In this document: positions 39,563-49,900 of the stretch, piece by piece
How positions within the stretch are numbered: position 1 is the stretch's first letter
How the letters are laid out: each line of letters starts with the position of its first letter
DNA from: Lepisosteus oculatus
Taxonomy: Eukaryota; Chordata; Actinopteri; Semionotiformes; Lepisosteidae
Length of the DNA: 64,000 nt
NCBI RefSeq assembly: GCF_040954835.1
Contig: NC_090711.1
Coordinates: 3,913,501 to 3,977,500, forward strand
Reading direction: 5' to 3'
Program-made: the position numbers and the translations under genes
The notes under the pieces: model-generated
Databases searched by the model: none
Seen by the model: the letters and a program-made list of their open reading frames with translations, nothing else
What the model was told of the DNA's origin: nothing

Positions 39563-39754
39563 GTTAGTTGACTTCTGGGAAAAACCGACTCTGGTGAGTG
39601 TGTGCGAGTTTGTGTTTGTGTCTGTCTGCCCTGTGCTGGACTGTTGTCCTGTCCACAGTGTACCCTGCCTTGTGCCTGTTGCTTGTCCTGATAGGCTCCA
39701 GCTCCCCTGTGACTCTGAATTAGATTCAGCCTTTAGAAAATGGATGGACGGATA
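39563..39754 (+). mobile_element. DANA/HE-like SINE, 3' part
   Basis: 'aagttagttgacttctggg', a GT-rich stretch, 'ctggactgttgtcctgtcca', 'ccttgtgcctgttgcttgtc', 'gataggctccagctcccctg', and the tail 'gaaaatggatggacgga'. Confidence 0.8.
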
Positions 39755-39852
39755 TATCACACAAAATATGTAGCATGGCTGAGATCTGCTGTTCCGCTGT
39801 GACAAATGACAGCTCATTTCATGTCATTCTGTTTGAGATATAGCATACTGTT

Positions 39853-39858
39853 TTTATT
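39853..39858 (-). terminator. nol4l: AATAAA on - strand, candidate nol4l poly(A) signal
   Basis: TTTATT on the + strand, that is AATAAA for nol4l, 6.9 kb after its stop codon. The match is only a hexamer; nearer signals are possible. Confidence 0.3.
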
Positions 39859-41149
39859 AGTATAATCAGCATTGTGATATACAGCTCAGGAGAAATAGTT
39901 CCACAATGTTGTGTTCAGAAACCAGTGTGTACCTAGTGGTAACATCACGCTGAGGAAAAGCTTAATTTAAACTCATTGGTATTTCATTAACAAAAGTGAT
40001 ATGTAAGGTAAAGGAGAACTGCCCATGCTATTTTGCATTGAACAAACAGAAATAGATTTTTTCATCTTTTAGTTGCTTCACATATATATTTATCAACACT
40101 TTCTAAAGAATTAAAATATTTAGCCACATGTACTGGAAAAAAAATATCCACTGTTATATAACACAATAAATATAAAAAAACAGAATTTGATATAACTTTA
40201 TATAGTAGCAAAGAGGGAAATCGACCATTTTAAATAAGACGTTTTTCAAAAGGACTCATGGGTCCCTCTTCTTCCTGAGGATTTTTTTACAGTGTTAGAA
40301 CTATCCTGCTAGTGAATCCCAGTTTTATATTGGGATTGCAATGGCTTATAATTAAAAATTACATCTGTACATAGGTTTACCTGGGGTGTTACATTAAGAC
40401 TCAACTTTCTTAACACAAACTGCAACAAAATATTGTCGATATCAGAGTAACAAGAGTTTGCTCAGTACAAAGAGCAGAGTATAGTAAGTACAAAATAAAC
40501 TGTAAGTGTTGCTTGAGCCTTCATGTAAATCCCATGGGATGTGTCTCCCCAGGTAACAGCTGAGGAGCGGAAACGCCCAGGAAAAAAATTCCCACTTAAA
40601 TATTTTTTTTAAACTTTGCGTTATGGTCGAGTTTTCCCTCCAAGTACAGGGGAATGGGAGAAAATTAAAACATGGGGAAGGGGGGAGAAATCGCAAAATC
40701 TGTACATGTAAACATCACACTTTCACTGAGTCCAAAATTAGGAGGAAAAATACAAAGTTTCACATTGGTATTAGGTACAAATAGAAAAGGAACTGAGCCC
40801 ATCAGCTCCCAGGACATGAGAACAAACAAGGAAAAACTAAAAAATAAATCTAAAGCACCACCAAATTATAAAAAAGACTATGGTCAGAACCATATTGATT
40901 AGACTGTAGCTGTACACTACCCCTTTAGAAAAATAAAAAACAGAGGTAATATTTTGTCATTCTGAAATATACATCTGACCAAAGCAGATGCAATGTATAA
41001 GTTAGCAAAAAACCTTACAAGCAAAACCCAGAGTCTCCATATGGATGTTCAGACATCAGTGTTAATTGTATTAATGTTCGTAAGTATTAAACTTGGAATT
41101 TACAAATTCAGTTGCTGTAATTCCCCAGGCTCTACAGATCCAGCTTACA

Positions 41150-41250
41150 GTCCCATGTCCTGGGGTTGCCCATACCTTACTGATTTTCATTCTGCCTATC
41201 CTCTGAATCAAATCAATTTGAAACCTTTTAAACTTTTTCAGTTTAAAAAA
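41150..41250 (+). repeat. interspersed repeat fragment, same family as 11.74 and 54.1 kb
   Basis: 'gtcctggggttgcccatacc' and 'actgattttcattctgccta' correspond in order to 'ccctgggagaccagtgtccc' and 'agtttttcttccagtcaggt' at 54.1 kb. Confidence 0.4.
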
Positions 41251-41325
41251 AATGCAGACCTTGAAAGGAACGTTTGTTCACTTGTGGATTCAGTTGAGCT
41301 CAGTGCTCGGCTGGAACGAAAACCC

Positions 41326-41344
41326 TGTGTGTGTGTGTGTGTGT
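41326..41344. repeat. (TG)n microsatellite
   Basis: Nine and a half TG units after 'aaaaccc', just before the next repeat fragment. Confidence 0.9.
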
Positions 41345-41710
41345 TTCCAGGATTAGGAACCCATGGAGATAGATTAGGGTCCCCAATCTGTCCCAATCAA
41401 GCTCACACACTAGCGGGCTTTTATTCCAGCTGAGCTTAATTACCTCATTTAAGCCTTACTTAAACTAATAAGTTGTTTAATGGGAATATTTGCCATTTTG
41501 TTTCTACTCAAAACTTTGCAATTTTACTTGGCGAACAAAATAGTCAAAAAGGCAACATTCTATATAAGCCAAAAGAGCTGATAACAAAAATTTCAGAATT
41601 TATCTTACTATTATTATTATTAATTAAGGGTTCAGGTTTGTAAGCGAGACTCAGCCAGAACGGAAACCAGCAAGTGACCAGGACTGGGAACTCCTGATCT
41701 AGACGACTGC
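41345..41710. repeat. foldback-like repeat
   Basis: The left end 'gcgggcttttattccagctg' and the right end, read on the - strand as 'gctggtttccgttctggctg', match at 13 of 20 bases. The surrounding 'ccccaatctgtcc' and 'cccagtcctggtc' also match. The two ends are inverted, which suggests a palindromic element of about 350 bases. Confidence 0.35.
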
Positions 41711-44574
41711 TCAAGCATGCCACTTTGGAGACAAAGTTCGTAGCATTTCACATGCATGAGGCTTTAGAAGTAGCACTTTTAGAATCTCCCACCGTCAGCA
41801 AGTGACATCAGAGACTATTCACTGAAATTTAAATTTGCTATGAACAAGCATTAAAAAAACAAACCATTAAGCCTCAAAACTGACAACTGTGATACTCAGT
41901 TCTTGTCAGTGCATTAGTATTAAAGGAAAATGAATTTAAGGCGTTAATTTCTACCCTTAGGTTGTGCAGTAATTGATGCTGGTAAGGTTGATTGCTAATT
42001 GTTCTGTCTTGTTTGGAATGTTTACACTCTCAGAAAAATGTCTTTTGTGACTTTTCATCATTGTAGAAACTTTAAAAAGACCACTTGCACCAAAAAAAGA
42101 AAAGCCCATCAACAGCAAGCTAGCTGTGTTTCACTGCCTGTTCACGTAGTACAGTAAGAATGCTTCAGTTATGGCTAAAAATACTTTTGTGGTCTCCAAG
42201 ACTCACTGTATACAATAGCTGCACACACAAAAAAAAAGGAATGGAAATCAAACAATGAACAAGAAACACCTTTCCAAAGAAGGGGATAAGATTGTCTTTT
42301 GCCTAATTTTTTTCTTTTTAAAGTTTCTTTTAAAATTGCTATTAAGGGAAACATAAGAAGCAAACACTAGGGGGAGTTATTTTGCAACAGCCTGTACACC
42401 ATATAATCTTCATAGTCCTTCCACAGAAACCTGATGGTCTATATTACATATGCATATCTCTATCTAGCCTACATATTAAAAAAAGCAAGTCATTTTGCCA
42501 GAGAGGACATATTTTCTTTCTCCCCGGGAGGTGACATGGATTCAGGATTGAGGTTAAAATTCAGCAGCGCTCATTAAAGAATTTCCAACTGATAGATGCA
42601 GCGTTTTCCACATGGAGACAAGCTGGTGCAGCAGGACACTGAGAGGCAGGCTGGTCGCTGTCTTGATTTTTTTTGGACCCTTGTAGAACCTGTTTTGGCA
42701 CGTGGCTTGAGACTGAGCTAACAAAAAGAAGACAAGCCAGTTGTTGGCATGTGGCTGTTATGAGATGGCATGTGTACGTTTTTCATCCTACCATCCTACG
42801 GTTTTCCAGCAAGGAAAGGCCGATCTCAATTCATTTCAGATTGCTGCTTTGTCGGATGAGCACTTACGCTACATCTGACCAACCGAGTCGAAAGGGAAAG
42901 GCACAAGCCAGTTAAGAAGGTGATGTGCAGACGGGAAATGTAAGTGGTCCTAATGGCACGGGCGATTCTGACATGAAAGTGCTCTAGACAGATCAGGCTG
43001 ACTAGATAAAGGTTTGAACTTTAATAGTCAGTTCAGTATGATATGGTTAATGATGCCCCCATTAGCACTGCCCTGTGCTATACTGTTAATAAATTTTGCT
43101 TGCTTGTTGTCCAGATGGTGACAGCACTTGCTGGTTTGTACTATTAGCACATGGACTGATAATCTACATAATTCATACAGAATATGAAACCTATATCCAT
43201 TTTGTTTCATTGCATTGACTGTCTCATGCTGTTTGAATACATCAGGTGGAAAAGCATTGAATGCAAAATAAATTATTGCTTAATCAGGAGGTTAATGGTA
43301 CGTAGTACACAAGTTGATGAAAACTTAATTTCATATGGGATTTTCTTGGACTGGCCAGGATTTTAAATGAGTTTAGTTTTGTCAGGGCCAGTTTGAACAT
43401 GCCAGACATGCAGTCCTCTCTTTCAGCTGTGTGTCTGTGGGTTGTGGCAAAGAGCTTAGCTAGCTGTTCCTTCTGCCCAGGAGACAACTCTGAATGCAGA
43501 TCTACAGAGCCACATCGCTGGAGAACAGCACCGGCACAAAGGTAACACGCATCTAGAAGATCCTTTCCCAAATCAAGGATAGCTTTAGTAAATATGAGTC
43601 TTGTCAAATGCAAAACAAATTAAGTGAAGTCAAAATCAGTAATGACCACTCATGATGTTGTCTCATCACCTTTCAGTTTTGGCTTGAAAGCAGGTCTCTT
43701 ACAAACATCCTTCCAGGAACCCTCACAAGCCTAATAAATACAGGAAATCCCTGGCCTTGTCCAAGAACAACACTTGGTTCTCCTCACCCAGCACTGAACT
43801 AGACATACTGTTATTTTCTTGAAGGGCCCATTCTTATTTTGTTTTTCACATTAAACTAGAAAATATGGCAAAGATTGAGAAACTGAAAATATTCTTTAAA
43901 ATGAGGCAAATACGTGAGGGATGATTTTTGCTACTGTGGGGGTCTAACCATGACCTTTGCACAATGAATCAGTTTTTCTCTTGCCGTAGCAAGTACACCT
44001 GCATTGCCAATAAAGAAACCACGCCCATTTCCAAGTCATTTGATCCAGTAAAATACAGAGACTCACACAGCAGTGCAATTCCCACACAGAACACTTTTTT
44101 TCTGGCTGTGATTGAGCCTGGGCGCTTCCATAGCATGACAGTTAAAATCAACTTAAACACCTGCTCCTCTCTCCTGAGCTCAGCTCTAGTACTGAGCATC
44201 TTTCCTTCTTCAACGGCAACTTCCACAAATGGCTTTTGAGTCAAAGACTTTTCCCCAACGAAAGCTTCTGCGATATTTATAGGCAGCCTCACGCTATTTA
44301 ACACTACAGTCTCCCATTCTGTAAGCAATCGGATATAGTTTGATTATCATCTGCATTATCTCAATACAATAACTTTCACCAGTGCAAAAATCAGCCTTGA
44401 AGCAGGCTCTGGTACTGAGAACAGGTTTTATACATAAAATCTTCAACAACAGCACAGGCTTGCTTTGTCAAATGTGCAAAAGGGAATATAATACAGTGAC
44501 ATAAAAGAGCACAGATGTGTTGCCTTTTGTTGCGACCCCTGTTTTTTTGTCTTCAGTGGCACTAGTTTACACCC

Positions 44575-44720
44575 ACTGATTCGTGCCGAGGTCCGGTTTC
44601 ACACGGGGGGAGCTGTACTGCGCCGGGAGGGGAAGCAGCCGGAGACTGTAGCCGTGCCGGGGAAAACAACACGAGCCGGCGCGGGGCAGCGAGCGGAGAG
44701 CAGCCCGTAACCCAGTATGG
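44575..44720. other. CpG-rich patch in the nol4l 3' flank
   Basis: More than 15 CpG dinucleotides in about 150 bases inside AT-rich DNA (for example CGCCGGGAGG, GAGCCGGCGCGGGGCAGCGAG). No coding frame of recognised content. It may be a small CpG island or a recent insertion. Confidence 0.5.
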
Positions 44721-44940
44721 CACGGTCCAGTAGTGCACCTACGCAAAGTGAACGGATCGAAGGTGTTTAACGATGGCAAACGGTTTGGGTGTTGCAGCTG
44801 TTAAAGGAGTCCCGAGAGCAGCCCTGAGTCCCCGGATGCCCATCGGCACTCTGTCTCTGAGAGTCTCTAGGCTCTTGGTCCCTGTGCATTCAGATGCTTG
44901 ACATTCGGCTGCAAGTTCCCCCCAAAAAAATCACGAATCT

Positions 44941-44974
44941 CAAAAACAAACAAACAAACAAACAAACAAACAAA
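44941..44974. repeat. (CAAA)n microsatellite
   Basis: About seven uninterrupted CAAA units after 'tctcaaaaa'; it could be a retroposon tail whose body is lost. Confidence 0.9.
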
Positions 44975-46669
44975 AGGAGCGATAACCACAGTGCAGAGCA
45001 GTGAAAGATGTCAGGAGGGATTTTGTTTTTGCGAAGACAGAAGAGCATTGTTGCTGAGGTCCTCTCGTTGTGCAGGAGGCTGTAGTCTTGGGTTGAGGTT
45101 ACAGGTCTGTGGCAAACATCAGGTCCATAGCAGCAAAATGGATTAATGGCCATCTTAGAACAAGACAAGAAATTCTTCCCCAAATGTCCAGAATATAACC
45201 CATCTTGTGCAACAACAAGATGGGCGTTTCGGGATGAAACTGCAGCCCCTCGAAGTTGCACATATGTGTTTGTGTGTCTGTGTGTCTATATTGTCTTCCA
45301 AACACTCTACAGGTGGCACTGCGAGTCGTGAGCCACTCAGGGGTGAGAACGCCCTTTGCACAGAGTTTAGAAGACCAGGGTTCAGCTGTACCAGTCAGAC
45401 TGGTCTGAAATGGGAAACCAAGCTGTCAGGCAGGAGATACCACAAATATACCTCAGTCACCTGCTGAAACTTCCATCCTGAGCAGGTACATAGTTTTAGA
45501 TCAATTCCTAAATCATAATGTTCTGTTTTAGAACCTGTTCCATCCAGTCCTTTTGTTTAATCTTAATGGAAATTAAAGGATGTGTAATTGCAGAGAATAC
45601 ATGTACAAAAGAAATTTCCTTTTTTTTCTCAAATTTGCCGAAAGCAGTGAATACATACACAGTGACGATATGTAAAACTGCTTTGGTAAAATCCCAATTT
45701 TTAAGATCTATTGTACTGATTATCAAATCAAACAGTTTGGTGTTACTGGAACCCTTAAGAAGGTGGGCTGTTTATTCTTTTGTTTTTCTGTTCTGAGTCA
45801 ACAGAAAACTGGTATATGAGCGAATATATATCTGAGGTATTTCCATGTGATAAAATGGTGTTCCATATGCATAAGTTTTGTTACTCCTTAAATGAAGTCT
45901 TTATTACTTGGTGGGGAATGTGAGGTCTGAGTAAGGGGAAAGTGCTTAAAAATACACAGAGCGCATATTTACAGCTTGTTGCAAGTTTTTTTTCTCTCTT
46001 TGTCCTTTCTTTTTGCCTCTATCCAAAGTTTCTTAAACGTTTAGTGCTATCTTTAAGATAGGTCACACCTTTCGTAGCTTAGGGAAAAACTGCTAAACTG
46101 GCATTGAAAATGTTTTTTTTTCTTGAAATAAAGTTTCGTTGATGTTAGAAAGGTCTGTCTTTGGGGTATTTGGTTAAACTTCAAAAGGGTTTATTCAATC
46201 TCGCTTCCAGTGGGGTAACACACTGTGGTCTCTGTAGCACCAAAAGACCCCCAAAGACACCAAAAAGAAGCTAACGACTGCTGAGAAGCGCCCCTTCTGG
46301 TAAATAATGAGCCATCAGGCAAAAAATACCAGCATCCGTTTCAAATGAAAGTGAACCAGTCAGCAAGCACAGCTACTGTCCCTCAGAGAGCTTGTGTTTA
46401 GAAATGCTCCATAGGTAGATATATCTCAGCTCGTGGGAGAGAAATGGGAAGAAAGGATCCATCCTCTCGCAGACAGGGCAACTTCCTCTTTCAGAGGGCT
46501 GCGAGTGGCCCTGGAGGTGATTTCAGCCATGGTGCTCTCTTTCTCTCTCCGCTGGAGCCTCCCTGGACAGGCAGGGAGGGGTCCCACACCTGGGCCACAG
46601 AAAGAAAGAGGAGGCACATCGACCAGAGGAGTTTTGGGGGGGTCTGGGATTGGGGGCTCGGGGAGAGCT

Positions 46670-46709
46670 GTGTGTTTGTGTGTGTATGTGTGTGTGTGTG
46701 GGGGGGGGC
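46670..46709. repeat. (GT)n microsatellite with G9 end
   Basis: Interrupted GT units followed by nine G, 60 bases outside the nol4l stop codon in its 3' UTR. Confidence 0.85.
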
Positions 46710-46770
46710 TAGGTCCAGTATAAACTCAATCCTGGGCCTTTCCCTCAGGGAGAGATGGGGCCGGAGAGGT

Positions 46771-46970
46771 TCAATTCTGCTGTAAAATGAGGTTTTCCAG
46801 TTCGTCGGCGGAGCGCAGCAGGAAGGCGGCAGATTCCCGGTACCCCGCGATCAGCTGCCGCACTGCGTTGATCTCCGTGGGGCTGAGCTGGGCCGAGGGG
46901 ACGCCCCGACTGTTTGTGCTGGACGACGATGAGTTTGACGCCAAGGACTTCATGCTGAGGTCAGTGGGAC
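46771..46970 (-). CDS. nol4l: nol4l terminal coding exon
   Basis: The split codon G|GT gives Gly, then [40 protein letters not shown] and the C terminus [15 protein letters not shown]. Acceptor CATTGTCTAG on the - strand. Confidence 0.94.
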
Positions 46971-49900
46971 CTAGACAATGGGGAAAAAACCACCGCGTCA
47001 GCACACTGTAACGGGGAGCCCAGTGGAAGAATGCAACTTCTGCAGACAACAGGACGAGGGGGCAGTTATTTCCAGTTCTGTAAAGTAGATAGACAAGAGA
47101 CTAGCCTGGCAGAAGCCGGGTGAAAGCTGTGTAAGTGGTATCTGATCAAGATTAAAATAAGGTAGGGGCCCTTACCGTTGCTCTGAGGAGTGCCCGTTGT
47201 TAGGGAGACTGGGTGTTGCAGGCTGGCTCCCAGACCCCCGTAACCACGGTAACTGTAGTTGAGGCCGCCGTTGATGTAGATCTGGTCCTGCGAGTAGGCT
47301 GAGGCAGCCAGCGAGTAGGCGGAGGGCGCAAGAGTGGCGGGCTCCCGGGCGCTCTGCTTTTCTAGTGCAATCTGTTCATCCTGCAGAGAGGGACAGGGTT
47401 ATCATCAATCGCCCCCCCACAGCCCTGACAGCTAACTGTCTTCACAGCACATAGCTCCACAGATCAGCGGGAACACGCCTCTTCAGATGTTACATTTACA
47501 TGGCAGGGGCCTCCAAATGGTCCTCGTGCACCTGTTCTAGAAGGTGCACGCACGTATGACCGTACAAGGAAGCGGAGCACCAACACCGCACCGATAAAAG
47601 GAACAGGAGCCTGCGCGTCAAAAGAAAATAAGCCTCCGGGTTTCGGGGTTCCTGCGCTCGAGAGCGCCTCGTGACCCGCCCGTGTTTCTGCACTCACGTG
47701 TGCCTGGTACACATCCAGCCGCATCCTCTTGGCAGCCTTGCGGGTCTCGCTCTCGCAGGCCGCAGCCAGGATGTTCTCGGCCATCGCTGAGGTCAGGTGT
47801 GGGGGGGTGGGCCGCGTCTGGAACGGGACCGAAGATCTGTGGTTAGCCAGTTTCTCACATGAGGGCCGTCCGGCACCTCTCTCTGCCACGGGACCTCAAC
47901 CACGCGGGGCCCCCGGCGCACCGTCTAATAACTTTTCCTCTCCAACTTTTATTTAAGGGTTCCGAGAAATTGAGTGAGAAATGAGTTACGGGCATCTAGA
48001 CTTCTTTTTGACCCTAAAGGCCCAGAGAGAGACAGATTTCAAATGAACAGTTCTGGCATGCTGGTTTTACATCTTCAAGGCCCTTTAAGTTTAATGGTAC
48101 TGGAAGTACTGGCTATATAAATGGAAACTGAAAAGGTAAAATGCACCTTTAAAGTAAAAACATGTGGTGGTAAAGATACCACCGTATAGGAATTACACAA
48201 TAATCTGTCCTCTGGCTTCATTTCCACATTCCACTTCAGTCTCCCATCTGTTCCAGGAGGGGGAAAAACGAGTCACCAGCTCACCCCCTTTGTCAAAAGG
48301 GCTATTATTGAGGCCTGCTCCTTAAAATGAAATTGACCACGATCCAGCTACACCCCACAAGAAATATTTGAACTTGAAATTATTAAATGTTAAATTTGAG
48401 CGCGAAACGATGCAGGTTTAACATAGTAACAATTATCCGCAATTAGTTCAGAAAATGACATTTTTATTTAGGCATGGATGAAAAGTGCTTTCTAAATGTG
48501 AGGAATTATTATAAATTAAAAATGTTATTATAGAGCCGTTAGCATATTTAGAACTAATTCTTTATAAAATTTCCTCATTTTAGGAGCTAATGCTCATGAC
48601 ATTTTGCTTTAATTGAACAGATAAATAAGATAACAGCCAGGAACACTGCAGCTGAAACTTTTTTTTACATAGACCATCTTTTCACATTTTCAGGGTGTCC
48701 TCAGGGCACTGTGCTGCAGGGTTGGTGTAAGAGGAAGAGACCGTCACGCCTTACCTCCATGCCATTCTTCTTCATCCTCCGGCACGACTTGAGGTATGTG
48801 CGGATGCGTTTGCGGGCGCGCTCCTGGAATTCGGGGAACTGCCGGCTGCAGGACTCGATGATGGCCTGGATCTTCTCTTTCGGCTGCTTGGAGATGGGCA
48901 CCATCCGGTCCAGGTTTTCATCCACAAAGAGACGCACAAACATCTGAGAGCATGGGACAAGCAGAGCTGCCGTTACTGAGTGAGCGCCCAGCAGCGGAGA
49001 GAGGCAGCTACGGACAGAGACGCAGGTCACGTGCCGCCACAGGAGGGCACAATGAGCAGACATCTTAACAGCATTGTAGAGACAGGCTGAGCTAATGATG
49101 TATGCATGGGACTTTATTTCCACAGTAATGGAGTGATGTACCGCAGCTATTAAACTATGTCAAGTGCAAGGTCTAATGTTAAAAGACAATTACATCTTAT
49201 GCCTGTTAAAGACAAAGCAAGGACAGTAGCAAAGGGAAAGTGCTGTCAACACACACCTCTTAAAGACAGCTTTTGGGGAGCAGAATGACTCAGAACAGGA
49301 GAAAATATGAAACTGCTCCACTCCAGCGCACACCAAGGTTAGTTCCTTAAACCCAAACAATTCGCAACAGGAGCCTGCATGATCCTCACGGTATTCCGAT
49401 TGGCCTGTGCCCGACTTCCAAGGCAATGCCGAGGCGCAGCCCGCGGGGGCCGAGGCCGCGAGGGGTCTTACGTTGAAAGCCTTTAGCCGCTCGGGGTCCA
49501 TCCCCTCCGAGTCGTTGATCTTGTCGCTGTCCTCGTGGTCGTCATGATCGTCGTCGTCGTCGTCCGCGGTGTGTGCTCGGCTCATCGACAGGTCCTCCGG
49601 ACACACGCTCACCTCCGTCTTCCCCGAGTCGTAACTCCCTGAGCTGTACTGAGGAGACTGCCCACGGGGAGCGAGACAGTGAGAGACAGCTTTCTCCACA
49701 ACGGCAAAAGAAGTCATTTAAATTGTACAGCCAGGTTTCCATGGAGCCCCCGATAGGCTGTAGAGGAGGCAAGAGATTTCCAAGGACATGACTTATTGTC
49801 GGTGGCTTGTTCAATATCCACAAATTGAAAGGCGACTTTTTTGTATCAAAATGCTCTTACTATTCTTACCTTCCTTTTAAAAACTCGTATAGAGCTATAA

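Larger units (their letters stand above)
34701..39850. other. asxl1-nol4l intergenic DNA (convergent genes)
   Basis: No coding exon recognised. Holds three DANA/HE-like SINE copies, a CTCF-like motif at 39453, and AATAAA hexamers at 36616, 36624 and 37395 that could mark longer asxl1 transcripts. Confidence 0.65.
39859..46770 (-). other. nol4l: nol4l 3' UTR (long form, inferred)
   Basis: No coding potential. The stretch is AT-rich and largely repeat-free apart from the 41.15-41.71 kb repeats and the AAAC and GT microsatellites, as is common for a long 3' UTR. NOL4L has a multi-kilobase 3' UTR in human, from memory. A CpG-rich patch at 44.57-44.72 kb is unexplained. Confidence 0.4.

Noticed and set aside
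46971..47049. Met-initiated start for the nol4l terminal frame
   Set aside because: The residues before GPTDLSMK are intronic; the acceptor CATTGTCTAG and the upstream exon ending in AACG make a clean in-frame join.
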